48,310 nt of DNA from Phycisphaerales bacterium (GCA_020852275.1 JADZBE010000035.1:1-48310), one strand, 5' to 3'. Shown: positions 34,174 to 44,447, numbered from the stretch's first letter. The notes: generated by a model not told the origin, from the sequence alone. Numbers and translations are program-made.

Positions 34174-35961
34174 ATGCGCTGCTTACATCTCGTCCCGAGC
34201 CGCTTTCGATTGCGCGGAGCGTGTGCCGGGCTTGCCGTCCTGCTTGCGTCCTGGGGTGGCTGTCGCGCGATGCCGAAGCCCGTTTCCCCCGACGCGACCG
34301 CCGACGCGCAGTCCGACCGGCTGCGCCGAGCCTATGCTCAACTTCACGAGGGACGCTTTGCCGTCATCGCGGATTTCGAGTTGCCCGCGCACGCGCAGAT
34401 CGTGCAGGTCATCAACGCCTCAGGACGCGCGGAGCTGGCCGCCGATCCAACCGCCGGACGCAACGAGACCGGGCGGTCGGCCATGCGCTTTCGGCTGGCG
34501 GGGGAAAGCGACGCGCTGGTGATCAGCGGCGAGTCGGCACGGGAATGGACGCTGAAGCGCGACTGGCGCGGCTTTGACCTTCTGCTGCTGGCGCTCGAGG
34601 CGCGCCGCGCGGGCGAGATCGAGATCGAGGTCCGCTCCGGTCCGTCCGACGAACGGCGCAGGTGGGCCACCCGTCAGACGCTGCATACGGGCTGGAACCT
34701 CATCGAAATGGACCTGCACCGTGCCGCGGAAAGCCTGGCGATCGACGACGTGCGCGAGATGCGACTGCGGAGCACGGATGGGGATGCCGAGAGGGAGTGG
34801 GTGCTGGATGACATGATCCTGACATCGGACCGGCGGTTGCTGCTGGGCAACCGCACCGCGCCGCGGCCCGAGCTGTTCGTTGAGCGGCAGGGACATCGCC
34901 TCTGCCTCGGCGTCGCGCGGCGCTTCGAGTTGACGCTGCACCAGGGGCGCATCGTCGCGTGGCACGATCTGGCGGCCGACCCGAACCGGCTGTCCAACCT
35001 CCTTGCGGGCGCGGCGATGGGACCGACGCCGACGTGGCTGCGATCCACCGCGGCGGATCAGCCGCGCGAGGTGGGCGAGGTGGTTCCACCCGACCACGCC
35101 GCCGGTTCCCATGAAATCATCGAGATGACACCCGCCCGCGTGCGCATTCAATGTCGTCATCTCGAGTCGCCCGGCGCCGCGTCCGCAGCCACATCGCAGG
35201 ATCCCGTCTGGGAATGCACATACACGATCTACCCGTCGGGGCAGGTGTACGCCGAGGCCCGCCTGTATGCTGCGGCGCTCTCGCCCGACATCCGAACGCC
35301 CGCGTGGATGTGGCGATGGGGAAACGGCGCGACGGTCACGGTCGAAGCCGGCGAGCTTATGGAACTCGAGCCTGCGCCGAAAGGAGGCGAGGAAACCCCC
35401 GCACCGTTCTTCGCCGTGGCGCGATCCGCTTCCGACCAGCGTGCCAGGCTCTGCGTCTGCGGCTATCTGGGCGATCAGGTCGCGTCCATCCTGCCGGCCG
35501 GAGGTGCAAGCTGGCCTGCGGCGGCACTCGGATTTGTCGCGCGGGAAGGCGGCGAGGCGGGCGTCGCGCGATTCCAGATGACTTTTCTTGACGCCGGCGC
35601 CGACTCGATCGAGGAGATCCACGCCCGAGTCTTGGACTATCTGAGGCCGATGGAATTGAGACCCGCGTCGGGACTGGTTGTGGGGATGAGTGCCAGGACG
35701 GGCGCCGGCTTTGACGGCGGCGCCGGCGTGTACCGCCTGGCGCCGCAGCAGGACGTGCTGCGCGTCGAGCTGGACGGACGCGCGGCGCCGCGGTTCAGCC
35801 CCGTGCTTCAAGTCGAAGATCCTCTGCGCCGCACGTTCTGGCTCTATCTCGATCACCGCCTTACGCCGGCCGCGACGCGCGCGGCTGACGGGTCGATTCT
35901 GTTCCAGGTTTTTGGCACGGTCGAGAGCCGGCGGACGGTCGAGGTGTTGTTCAAACCGTAG
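34174..35961 (+). CDS. Exported protein of unknown function, possible lipoprotein
   Basis: 595 aa. An N-terminal basic and hydrophobic signal ends in 'AGLAVLLASWGGC', with Cys at about residue 30; the sequence before it is a weak lipobox. Residues 60-210 look like a beta-sandwich carbohydrate-binding fold ('RSAMRFRLAGESDALVISG', 'TLHTGWNLIEMDLHR', 'WVLDDMILTSDRRLLLG'). The rest is beta-rich, with 'WHDLAADPNRLSNLLAG' and 'VYRLAPQQDVLRVELDG'. No catalytic motif is recognised; the layout resembles planctomycete proteins that bind or process glycans. It stands alone, with a REPIN-like element after it. Confidence 0.7.
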   Translation: MRCLHLVPSRFRLRGACAGLAVLLASWGGCRAMPKPVSPDATADAQSDRLRRAYAQLHEGRFAVIADFELPAHAQIVQVINASGRAELAADPTAGRNETGRSAMRFRLAGESDALVISGESAREWTLKRDWRGFDLLLLALEARRAGEIEIEVRSGPSDERRRWATRQTLHTGWNLIEMDLHRAAESLAIDDVREMRLRSTDGDAEREWVLDDMILTSDRRLLLGNRTAPRPELFVERQGHRLCLGVARRFELTLHQGRIVAWHDLAADPNRLSNLLAGAAMGPTPTWLRSTAADQPREVGEVVPPDHAAGSHEIIEMTPARVRIQCRHLESPGAASAATSQDPVWECTYTIYPSGQVYAEARLYAAALSPDIRTPAWMWRWGNGATVTVEAGELMELEPAPKGGEETPAPFFAVARSASDQRARLCVCGYLGDQVASILPAGGASWPAAALGFVAREGGEAGVARFQMTFLDAGADSIEEIHARVLDYLRPMELRPASGLVVGMSARTGAGFDGGAGVYRLAPQQDVLRVELDGRAAPRFSPVLQVEDPLRRTFWLYLDHRLTPAATRAADGSILFQVFGTVESRRTVEVLFKP

Positions 35962-35985
35962 CAGCCCGTGGCCACGGGCGACGCT

Positions 35986-36088
35986 CGTCATTCCCGCGAA
36001 GGCGGGAATCCAGTCGGTGCCTTGCGAGGAGGCACAGATCCAGAGGCTTTGCGGCGCGGACTGGACCTCCGCCTGCGCCGGAGTGACG
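35986..36088. repeat. REPIN-like element
   Basis: The left arm cgtcattcccgcgaaggcgg+gaatccag (35986-36013) is itself a hairpin (ttcccgc-gaag-gcgggaa). The right arm ctggacctccgcctgcgccg+gagtgacg (36061-36088) is an imperfect inverse copy of it. Two opposed REP-like units around a ~50-bp core is the REPIN layout. A related composite lies at 45250-45412. Confidence 0.7.
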
Positions 36089-36240
36089 CACCTTATGTCC
36101 GATTCCGAGTTCCACCACCGGCAGGCAACGGGTCGGCGCGGATTCCTTGCACGTGCCTTCCTTTGACAGGGCGCCGCGCCGCCCCGATCATCGTAAACAG
36201 CTTGTCAACCGACCGGAGAGGCTTGCGACAGGAGGACCTC

Positions 36241-37347
36241 GTGCCGAAAAGAACCGCCGCCGCGCACATTGTGGATCGTCTTCGCAGATGCCGCAGCGCC
36301 ATGGCGCAGCTTGACGTCCGCGCGCTGCTCGTCACGCGACCGATGGACTGCTTCTACCTGACGGGTTTCACCGGGGAGGACTCGGCCGTGTTGGTCCTGC
36401 CCGACAAGGCGCACCTGCTGACGGACCGCCGCTTCGAGACGGAGGCGCGGCGGGAGGCGCCTTGGGCGAAGGCGTGGATGCGCAGGGGCACGCTGAACCA
36501 GGAGGTGGCCAAGGCGTGTCAGGCGCTGCGGATCAAGTCGCTGGCGGTGCAGCCGGAGGGGCTGACGGTCGCCGCCGCCGCGGAGCTGAGCAAGCTGTGC
36601 CGCCCGACGAAGTTGACGCGCGCCGCGGACGTGGTCGGCGCGCTGCGCAAGATCAAGGATGCGGAAGACCTGCGCTGCATGAAGCGGGCGATCGTCGTGG
36701 CCGAGGAGGCGTTCACGGTCACGCGCAAGAAGATTCGCACCGGCATGACGGAGCTCGAGCTGGCGGCGCTGCTGGAGTACGAGATGAAGCGCCGCGGCGC
36801 CTTGCGCCCCGCGTTTCCCTCGATCATCGCGGAAGGACCGAACGCCGCGTTGCCGCACGCCTCGCCGGGCAGCCGCAAGGTGCGCGAGGGCAGCGCGATC
36901 CTCTTTGACTGGGGCGCTCGCGTCGGTCTGTACTGCAGCGATTTGACCCGCATGGTGTTCGTGGGTACGGTTTCTCCGCGTTTTCGCAGTGTGTATGAGG
37001 CGGTGCTTGCGGCCCAGATGCGCGGAATCGAGGCCGTGCGACCCGCCGCCCGGATGTGCGACGTGGACGCCGTCGCGCGTCAATCGATCAAAAAGGCCGG
37101 GTTCGGCAAGCGATTCAGCCACGGTCTGGGTCACGGGCTGGGGCTGGACGTGCACGAAGCGCCGTCGGTCAGTTGGCGCAGCGACGAGGCGATGCAACCC
37201 GGCATGGTCGTGACCGTAGAACCGGGTATCTACATTTCCGGTTTCGGCGGGGTGCGCATCGAGGACGACGTCCTCGTGACATCGAGCGGCGGCAGGGTTT
37301 TGACGCATCTGGGCAAGCGGATCGAGGACGCGCTGCTGCGCGGATAG
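36241..37347 (+). CDS. M24 family metallopeptidase (Xaa-Pro dipeptidase/aminopeptidase P-like)
   Basis: 368 aa from a GTG at 36241, preceded by a strong AGGAGG; the frame open further upstream runs through the REPIN-like repeat and is not used. The creatinase-like N-domain (1-125) is followed by the pita-bread fold. The five metal ligands are visible: two Asp in 'FDWGARVGLYCSDLTRM', His in 'SHGLGHGLGLDVHE', Glu in 'TVEPGIYISGFGG' and Glu in 'VRIEDDVLVT'. It removes an N-terminal residue next to proline, or splits Xaa-Pro dipeptides, with two Mn or similar ions. In many bacteria such a gene precedes efp-accB-accC; here efp is missing and accB follows after about 130 bp. Confidence 0.93.
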   Translation: MPKRTAAAHIVDRLRRCRSAMAQLDVRALLVTRPMDCFYLTGFTGEDSAVLVLPDKAHLLTDRRFETEARREAPWAKAWMRRGTLNQEVAKACQALRIKSLAVQPEGLTVAAAAELSKLCRPTKLTRAADVVGALRKIKDAEDLRCMKRAIVVAEEAFTVTRKKIRTGMTELELAALLEYEMKRRGALRPAFPSIIAEGPNAALPHASPGSRKVREGSAILFDWGARVGLYCSDLTRMVFVGTVSPRFRSVYEAVLAAQMRGIEAVRPAARMCDVDAVARQSIKKAGFGKRFSHGLGHGLGLDVHEAPSVSWRSDEAMQPGMVVTVEPGIYISGFGGVRIEDDVLVTSSGGRVLTHLGKRIEDALLRG

Positions 37348-37479
37348 CTCCGCGGGATGCCGTGAATGGGCGGCGCTGCATTCGATTCCCGCAGGTGGGA
37401 ATCTCCGCACCGTCAGCCGGCGCGGGCATGGGCGGCCCCTTTCGCCGCGAGCGCTTCGAGGCCTCTGGAGATTATCGAC

Positions 37480-37944
37480 TTGGTCGATCTTGAAAGCATC
37501 AAGCAACTGATCGACATGATGGTCAGCAACGACGTCATGGAGGTCACGATGAAGAAGGGCGACGAGGAAATCAGCCTCAAGCGCCCGGGTCCGGCCGTCG
37601 CCCCGGTCATTCACGCGCCGCATCCCGCGCCCGCGCCGGGTCCGGCGCCGGTCTTGACCTCTTTGACGGAGGCGCCTTCGCCGCCCGTTTCAGATGACAG
37701 CCATCTGATCAAGATCACGTCGCCGATGGTGGGCAAGTTCTACGCGTCGCCCTCGCCCGGCGCTGCGGCCTTCGTCAAGGTCGGCTCCGAGATCCACCCG
37801 GACACGGTCGTCTGCATCATCGAGGCGATGAAGGTGTTCAACGAGATCAAGGCCGAAGTTCACGGCGTGGTCGAGAAGATTTACGTGGGCAACGAGCAGG
37901 CGGTCGAGTACGGTCAACCGCTGCTGGGCCTGCGCCGTCCCTAG
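37480..37944 (+). CDS. accB: Biotin carboxyl carrier protein of acetyl-CoA carboxylase
   Basis: 154 aa from a TTG at 37480 preceded by CTGGAG. The conserved N-terminus 'VDLESIKQLIDMMVSNDVM' starts just there; an ATG at 37366 would add 38 residues of unlike composition. A Pro/Ala-rich flexible linker (about 40-70) leads to the biotinyl domain, with the biotinylation Lys in 'CIIEAMKVFNEIKAEV' and 'SPMVGKFYASPSPGAAAFV' before it. Biotin on this lysine is carboxylated by AccC and carries CO2 to acetyl-CoA for malonyl-CoA and fatty acid synthesis. accC follows 21 bp downstream in one operon. Confidence 0.95.
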   Translation: MVDLESIKQLIDMMVSNDVMEVTMKKGDEEISLKRPGPAVAPVIHAPHPAPAPGPAPVLTSLTEAPSPPVSDDSHLIKITSPMVGKFYASPSPGAAAFVKVGSEIHPDTVVCIIEAMKVFNEIKAEVHGVVEKIYVGNEQAVEYGQPLLGLRRP

Positions 37945-37965
37945 TCCCTGCGCGCGGCGACCGCC

Positions 37966-39306
<1,341 letters not shown>

Positions 39307-39354
39307 GAACCGCTCCAGAACTCGACCCCTTCCAGGCTGCGGACGGGAGTCCGC

Positions 39355-40167
39355 CTACACCGCTTGCGCGACGATCAGCGCGTTCCATGCGTTCTCGTCA
39401 GCCGGCTGCCGGATGTCGGGGAAGGCCGAGAGTTGTGTCCGGCGAAAGCCCGACTCCCTCAGAAAGCCCTCGATCTCCGCCGGGAAGAAGTAGCGCATGA
39501 CGTGCGTCTCGCGCTCGAAGGGGCGGCCGTGCGCATCGAGCAGGTCAAACGTCACGCGGCACACGTTCCGGGCGCGATCCAACTCGGGAAGCGTTCGGCG
39601 CGTCAGCGGTTGTCCCTGCCGTGTAAAGTTCTTGATCTTCTCCACCGGCGGCCGGCGCAGCACCGCCGGTCCGAACCAGACGTCAAAGAGAAGCAGTCCA
39701 TCGAGATCCAGATGCGCCCGCGCCGAGGCGAGCGCCGCGCGCACGTCGGCATCTTCGATCTGGTATCCCAGCACCGCGAACATCATCAAGGCCGCGTCGA
39801 AACGCCGATTCAACCGCACCTGGCGGATGTCCGCGCGGTGCCAGCGGATGCCCACGCCCGCGCAGGGCTTGGACTTGCGGCGTGCCCGCTCGAGCATCGG
39901 CTCGGCCCGGTCCACGCCTTCGACCTCGAACCCGCGCGCCGCAAGAGGAAGGGCGTGCCCACCCGTGCCACAGCCGAGGTCGAGCACGCGGCGGACCTGG
40001 CGACGGGCGTGCGAACGGAGCACGCGCTCGATCACATCCGTCTCGAAGAGGTAGTCCTTGTCCGAGTACAGATCGTCGTACGCGCCGGCGTAGGCGTCCT
40101 GAAACACCGATGAAGGGTCCGGCTCGCACGCCGGCGCCTGACCCGGGTCCGGCCATGTCGTGAGCAC
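39355..40167 (-). CDS. Class I SAM-dependent methyltransferase
   Basis: 270 aa from a GTG directly after the cupin stop (TAA-GTG). The SAM-binding motif I is 'RVLDLGCGTGGHALPLAAR' (about 69-87), with the acidic residue after beta-2 in 'VEGVDRAEPML' and motif IV around 'FDAALMMFAVLGYQI'. It probably methylates a sugar or lipid intermediate, given the neighbours (aminotransferase, two glycosyltransferases and a cupin). The substrate is not readable. It is the last gene of a minus-strand group starting near 45040. An alternative start is an ATG three codons in. Confidence 0.85.
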   Translation of the reverse strand: MLTTWPDPGQAPACEPDPSSVFQDAYAGAYDDLYSDKDYLFETDVIERVLRSHARRQVRRVLDLGCGTGGHALPLAARGFEVEGVDRAEPMLERARRKSKPCAGVGIRWHRADIRQVRLNRRFDAALMMFAVLGYQIEDADVRAALASARAHLDLDGLLLFDVWFGPAVLRRPPVEKIKNFTRQGQPLTRRTLPELDRARNVCRVTFDLLDAHGRPFERETHVMRYFFPAEIEGFLRESGFRRTQLSAFPDIRQPADENAWNALIVAQAV

Positions 40168-40584
40168 TTAGAGAAACTCCTTCTCACCGTCGCCGGTGTA
40201 CGGGCCTTGCTTGATTTCGAGGAAGACCGTGTCCTCCAACATGCGGAACCCATGTCCAGCGCCCATCAGAACGAGCAGATCGCCCGCTGCCAGCTCTCGC
40301 GTGGCCATGAGCTGGTCTTCCCTGTCGTAGAGGTCCGCCTCGCACCGGCCCTGCAGGACGAAGAGCACCTCGCCCGTGCCGACGAGGCGCCGCTCGACGG
40401 GCCTGTGGCGGTGCGCAGGGATGACCCCGTCGCGCGGGTACGCGATGTAGCCCACCTGCTGGGCGCTGTGGGGGGGCGTGATGAACCGGGTTCTGTCGGG
40501 CGCCGGGCCACTGCGGACAATGATGGCCAGCGTCTCAAGCGGCGAGGACACCGTTTCGATGCGAGGAGCTGCTAGCGTGGACAC
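40168..40584 (-). CDS. Cupin-fold protein, possibly a sugar isomerase or epimerase
   Basis: 138 aa from a GTG at 40584 preceded by GGAGG. A single beta-barrel cupin with metal-binding residues 'IPAHRHRPVERRLVGTGE' (His at about 56-60) and 'LLVLMGAGHGFRML' (His at about 111). This resembles WxcM-like/FdtA sugar 3,4-ketoisomerases and general cupins. With a DegT aminotransferase and glycosyltransferases beside it, acting on a keto sugar nucleotide before transamination is plausible. Its start overlaps the GT4 gene end by 13 bp and its stop abuts the methyltransferase start. Confidence 0.75.
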   Translation of the reverse strand: MSTLAAPRIETVSSPLETLAIIVRSGPAPDRTRFITPPHSAQQVGYIAYPRDGVIPAHRHRPVERRLVGTGEVLFVLQGRCEADLYDREDQLMATRELAAGDLLVLMGAGHGFRMLEDTVFLEIKQGPYTGDGEKEFL

Positions 40585-41840
40585 AGGACATCCTCCATCG
40601 TGGGAGCCTGCGACGCGCGGACGGCTTGCACTCCGGCTTCGACCGCGGCGACAAGCGACGCAGCGTATCCGGCGCGCGTGCAGCGGCTCAGCCTGGCGCG
40701 TCCCCGCGCCACAAGCCCGGCCCGCAGCGACTCATCGGTCCACGCCTGCGCCATGCCCGTCGCGATCGAGTCCGTGTGGCGCGGGTCCACGAGCAGCCCC
40801 GCGTCGCCCACCTGCTCGCGGATGCCGCGGATGTTCGAGGTGATCACCGGACAATCCCACGCCCAGGCTTCGAGCACGGGAATGTTGGTGGGACCGAAGA
40901 AAGTCGGCATGACCAGCGCGACCGCGCCCCGGTACAGCGCCGTCAACTCCTCGTCGCCCACGTACCCCGTCACGTGAACGCGATCGGCGATCTCAAGCTC
41001 GGCCGCGCGCCGCCGGAGCGTCGAGACCACTTCCTCGCGCATCGCACCGGAGGTGGATCCCGTCAGCACAAGTTCCGCTTCAATGCCCCAGTTCCGGCGA
41101 AGCGCCGCCAAGGCTTCTACGAGGCGGAGGTGGTTCTTGTGGGACCAGAACTGAGCGGGGTACAGGAAATACCGCTTCTGTGGAGCGAATGGACGCGCCG
41201 CTTCACTGAAGCGGGCCGACCGGCCGCGCGTTTCATCCATGCAGAGGGGAAGGAAAGGCAGCACGTGCACCCGGCTGGCGCACGCCCCGAACCTTGCGTA
41301 GCAGCGCAAGATGTCCTCGCGGCCAATCTGGGAGTCAGCAAGCACCACGGCCGCGCGCCGTGCGGCGTTTCGGAACAGGTACTCCCGCCGCTCCCATTCC
41401 CCATCCGCCCGCACCTCGGGGAATTGAGGGAGCAACCGGTGCTGAAGGTCGTGGATCGGCATGATAAACTCAAGCCCGGCCTCGAACGAAAGTCGATGCG
41501 GCGAAGGGTAGATCATCAGCTCGATGCCGCATTCCAGCATCCATGCCCGCATGTCGTCCTGTCGGCGAGGGCGGTCAGGATGCGGCCGGGCGGCAGTTGC
41601 GGATTCGCCGAGGGGCGACCAGGGCGGGCGGAAGGGCACGATCGTCCAGAGCGGCGCCGGCAGGTCGGCCAGCTCCTCCGCGCCGGGTGATTGCGCGAGG
41701 ACGGTGAACGAATGCTCGCAGGCGGGCAACCCGGGGAAGCCTCCAAGGCTCCAGTCGCGCAGCGCGCGGAGCATCGCCACGGTGTACTGATAGACGCCTC
41801 CGTCATGCCGCTTGAGGACTGGATAAACGCCGATCCGCAT
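40572..41840 (-). CDS. Family 4 (GT-B) glycosyltransferase
   Basis: 422 aa from the ATG at 41840 ('MRIGVYPVLKRHDGGVYQYT'). The donor half contains 'YPAQFWSHKNHLRLVEALA' (a WkHKN motif typical of GT4), 'ADRVHVTGYVGDEELTALY', 'ALVMPTFFGPTNIPVLEAW' and 'TSNIRGIREQVGDAGLLVD'. The 'GP...PVLEAW' segment holds the usual E-x(7)-E-like donor site. It makes a glycosidic bond with a nucleotide sugar in envelope polysaccharide synthesis. The start codon has only a weak ribosome-binding site. It is followed by the overlapping cupin gene and preceded by the DegT aminotransferase 43 bp upstream. Confidence 0.9.
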   Translation of the reverse strand: MRIGVYPVLKRHDGGVYQYTVAMLRALRDWSLGGFPGLPACEHSFTVLAQSPGAEELADLPAPLWTIVPFRPPWSPLGESATAARPHPDRPRRQDDMRAWMLECGIELMIYPSPHRLSFEAGLEFIMPIHDLQHRLLPQFPEVRADGEWERREYLFRNAARRAAVVLADSQIGREDILRCYARFGACASRVHVLPFLPLCMDETRGRSARFSEAARPFAPQKRYFLYPAQFWSHKNHLRLVEALAALRRNWGIEAELVLTGSTSGAMREEVVSTLRRRAAELEIADRVHVTGYVGDEELTALYRGAVALVMPTFFGPTNIPVLEAWAWDCPVITSNIRGIREQVGDAGLLVDPRHTDSIATGMAQAWTDESLRAGLVARGRARLSRCTRAGYAASLVAAVEAGVQAVRASQAPTMEDVLCPR

Positions 41841-41883
41841 GGGTGTTTCCAATGTCCCAACGCCAGAGCCGCGCGCGGCGCCC

Positions 41884-43026
41884 TCAGACTGACAGCCCCT
41901 TGATCTGCTCCACCACGTATGCCTGCTTCTCGGCGGTCAGCCCCTCGCCCGACGGCAGGTACAGCCCGCGCGCGCCCAGTTCCTCGCTGACCGGGTAGCG
42001 CCCGCGCAGGTCGAGCCGGTGCGGGTCACGCCCGTCGAACACCGGCTGCTGGTTCATCGGGATGAAGAACGAGCGCGTCTCCACTCCGCGTTCCGCCAGC
42101 GCCGCCATCACTTCCTCCTTCGTGCGTCCAAAGGCGTCCTCCAGCACGATGCCGTACATCCAGTACACGTTGCGACAGCCGGGCGTTTCCACCGGTCGCC
42201 GCACGCCCTCCACGTCCTTCAGCAGCTCGTCGTATCGCGCCGCGATCCGACGTTTCCGCTCGGTCTTCTGCTCAATCAACTCGACCTGCGCGAGACCGAT
42301 CGCCGCCTGAAGGTTGGTCAGCCGGTAGTTGAAACCTACCTCCTCGTGCACGAATCGCACCGACCCGAACGCCTGATTGCGCAGCAGCCGCAGGCGCTCG
42401 GCCACGTCCGCGCGATCCGTGACGACCATGCCGCCTTCGCCGCAGGTGATGATCTTGTTGCCGTAAAAGCTGAAGCAGGCGGCGTCGCTGAAGCTGCCCA
42501 CGGGTTTCCCCTGGTAGCGCGCCCCGTGCGCTTCTGCTGCGTCTTCGATCACAGACAGGCCGTGCTTGCGCGCCATCGTCTGGATCGGCGTCATGTCGCA
42601 GGGGTGACCGTACATGTGTACCGCGAGGATGGCGCGCGTGCGCGACGTGATCTTCTCGCGGATGCGCCGCGGGTCGATGCACCACGTGTCGGGGCGGACA
42701 TCGACGAGCACGGGCCTGGCGCCCGCAAGGTGCACCATGCTGGCCGAGACAATCAGCGAGAACGCGGGGATCAATACCTCGTCACCCGGTCCGATGTTCA
42801 GCGCTTTGAGCGCCAGGTGGATCGCGGCCGTGCCGTTGCAGCACGCGACGCCGTGCTCCACGCCGCAGTGCGCGGCCCACGCCTGCTCGAAGCGATCGAC
42901 ATAAGGCCCGCCGGATGAAATCCAGCCGCTGTCGAAGGCGTCGAGCAGATACTCGCGCTCGCGCCCGTCGAGAACCGGCGCGCAGACCGGGACTTGCCGC
43001 TTGGGTTTTTCAAGAACCTGATGCAT
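41884..43026 (-). CDS. DegT/DnrJ/EryC1 family sugar aminotransferase
   Basis: 380 aa from the ATG at 43026 ('MHQVLEKPKRQVPVCAPVL'). The frame open beyond it runs into repeat DNA and is not used. PLP-binding landmarks are 'CCNGTAAIHLALKALNIGP', 'VIEDAAEAHGARYQGKPVG' and 'CFSFYGNKIITCGEGGMVV', in which the Lys of 'GNKIIT' forms the Schiff base. It transfers an amino group from glutamate to a keto sugar nucleotide. With two glycosyltransferases and a cupin it suggests an aminodeoxysugar in a surface glycan. Ends near 41884 are 43 bp from the GT4 start. Confidence 0.93.
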   Translation of the reverse strand: MHQVLEKPKRQVPVCAPVLDGREREYLLDAFDSGWISSGGPYVDRFEQAWAAHCGVEHGVACCNGTAAIHLALKALNIGPGDEVLIPAFSLIVSASMVHLAGARPVLVDVRPDTWCIDPRRIREKITSRTRAILAVHMYGHPCDMTPIQTMARKHGLSVIEDAAEAHGARYQGKPVGSFSDAACFSFYGNKIITCGEGGMVVTDRADVAERLRLLRNQAFGSVRFVHEEVGFNYRLTNLQAAIGLAQVELIEQKTERKRRIAARYDELLKDVEGVRRPVETPGCRNVYWMYGIVLEDAFGRTKEEVMAALAERGVETRSFFIPMNQQPVFDGRDPHRLDLRGRYPVSEELGARGLYLPSGEGLTAEKQAYVVEQIKGLSV

Positions 43027-43130
43027 CGAGTGCCTCGCTGACGCGCGGGCGGTCCGCGCGGAACCTGCGGGTTTATCGGATCGAACGGTCAGCGGGCTGG
43101 AGCGAGGGTCAAGCATTGTTGCCGGGCGAG

Positions 43131-43238
43131 GTGTGGCACCGGATTCCAACCGGTGTCTGTGTGGCATCGGTTTCCAACCGGTGTCTGTGTGGCACAGGTT
43201 TTCAACCTGTGTGTGTGGCACAGGTTTTCAACCTGTGC
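43131..43238. repeat. Tandem hairpin repeat ('gtgtggcacaggttttcaac')
   Basis: Four units of 26-28 bp start with gtgtggca at 43131, 43159, 43187 and 43213. Each ends in a small stem-loop: the last two are cacaggtt-ttc-aacctgtg and the first two are ccgg-attccaa-ccgg-like. They lie in the spacer between the GT2 and DegT genes. Confidence 0.8.
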
Positions 43239-43286
43239 AAGCCTTGAAGCCGGTTGTTGCGCCGGCAGTTCAGCAGGTTGTCACTC

Positions 43287-43305
43287 GCCGGCTCAGAGAG
43301 CCGGC
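43287..43305. terminator. Perfect hairpin downstream of the GT2 gene
   Basis: gccggctc-aga-gagccggc, an 8-bp perfect stem, lies 15 bp past the GT2 stop on the minus strand. No T run follows, so it is a structured 3' end at most. It may belong to the local repeat family. Confidence 0.4.
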
Positions 43306-43319
43306 GGACCGCAGGCAGC

Positions 43320-44447
43320 TCAGAGAGCTGCCCCACCTGCTCGGAGAGCTGCCCCACCTGCACAGCGAGCTGCCTTGCCTGCGAGGGCGACGGGCGCGGG
43401 CTCCCCCTCACCGTCCGGCTGGAAGTTGACCGTGCGCGCCACGCGCCAAGGCCGCCGGCCCAGCACGTAGAAGTGATTGCGCATCACCAGCTCGCAGCAC
43501 AGCCCCACACCCACCAGCAGCAGGCTGCCCACCGACAGAATCGCCGCCAGCACCAGCGGCGCATCCAAAAACGCCCCCCCCCTGATGCACCGAAACAGCG
43601 AAACGCACCCGAAGACCACGGCGAGCGCGAAGAGATAGGCCGCGACCTTGGCGAACAGGTGCACCGGGCGCGTGCGATACTTGAACAGCAGCCGTACCAG
43701 CGCCAAGTCCGCCAGGACGCGAGGCACGCGGGAGAACCCGTACTTCGACGTTCCCGCCACGCGAGGCCGGTGGTTCACCGCGATCTCCGCGATTTCGCCG
43801 CCGCGGTTCTTGACGTACACGGGAAGGAAGCGGTGCATCTCGCCGTACAACTGGCTGGGGTCCAGCGCGGCGCTGCGGTAGGCCTTGAGCGTGCAACCGT
43901 AGTCGTGCAGAGGCAGGCTCGTCGCCCTGGAGATGAGCCGGTTGGCCAGGCGCGAGGCGAAGCTGCGCAGCGCGTCGTCGTGCCGGTCGCGCCGCCAACC
44001 GCTCACGCACGCGTAGCCTTCCTCCAGCTTCGCCAGCAGCCGACCCATCTCCGCCGGGTCGTTCTGCCGGTCGCCGTCCATCGTGATGATGATCTCGCCG
44101 CGCGCCGCCTCCAGTCCCGCCGCCAGCGCCGCCGTCTGTCCGAAGTTCGCGGCAAAGTGCACCACCTTCAGCCGAGCGTCCTCCCCCGCCAGTTGGTCCA
44201 GCAGCTCGCCCGTGCCGTCGCGGCTGCCGTCATTGACGAAAATGACCTCGTAGGATCGCCCCAGGGCTTCGGCCGCCGCGCGCATCTCCACGCTGAGCGG
44301 GCGAACGTTGTCCACTTCGTTGTACGCCGGCACAACGATGGAAAGCTCGACGCCGTTGCGGATCGCGTTCTCGTCCGGCGCCGCGGTCGGGAGGGCGACG
44401 GTCCGCTGCGAGGCGGGTCGGTTCGAGTTGGCGGAAGCATCGTTCAT
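43320..44447 (-). CDS. Membrane-anchored family 2 glycosyltransferase (polyprenyl-phosphate type)
   Basis: 375 aa from the ATG at 44447, which overlaps the upstream stop (TGATG). The GT-A domain (about 34-260) has 'LSIVVPAYNEVDNV', 'EVIFVNDGSRDGT' and the DxD-like 'IITMDGDRQNDPAEM'. Two C-terminal membrane helices ('KVAAYLFALAVVFGCVSLF', 'LVLAAILSVGSLLLVGVGL') follow, as in GtrB/ArnC/DPM-type enzymes that load a sugar onto a lipid carrier. A following 'RNHFYVLGRRPWRVARTV' is typical of the ArnC-like group. The last ~20 residues (AGKAARCAGGAALRAGGAAL) come from a tandem repeat and look like an addition after a lost stop codon. Confidence 0.93.
   Translation of the reverse strand: MNDASANSNRPASQRTVALPTAAPDENAIRNGVELSIVVPAYNEVDNVRPLSVEMRAAAEALGRSYEVIFVNDGSRDGTGELLDQLAGEDARLKVVHFAANFGQTAALAAGLEAARGEIIITMDGDRQNDPAEMGRLLAKLEEGYACVSGWRRDRHDDALRSFASRLANRLISRATSLPLHDYGCTLKAYRSAALDPSQLYGEMHRFLPVYVKNRGGEIAEIAVNHRPRVAGTSKYGFSRVPRVLADLALVRLLFKYRTRPVHLFAKVAAYLFALAVVFGCVSLFRCIRGGAFLDAPLVLAAILSVGSLLLVGVGLCCELVMRNHFYVLGRRPWRVARTVNFQPDGEGEPAPVALAGKAARCAGGAALRAGGAAL
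43321..43383. repeat. 21-bp tandem repeat inside the GT2 3' end
   Basis: Three 21-bp units (cggagagctgccccacctgc+a) start at 43321, 43342 and 43363. On the minus strand they encode heptads like RAGGAAL that form the last residues of the GT2 protein. Confidence 0.7.

Noticed and set aside
34420..35991. Minus-strand 523-aa frame opposite the exported protein
   Set aside because: Arg/His-rich shadow; the plus-strand frame has a signal sequence.
43131..43238. Hairpin repeats as a small CRISPR
   Set aside because: There is no variable spacer between units; the whole unit repeats.
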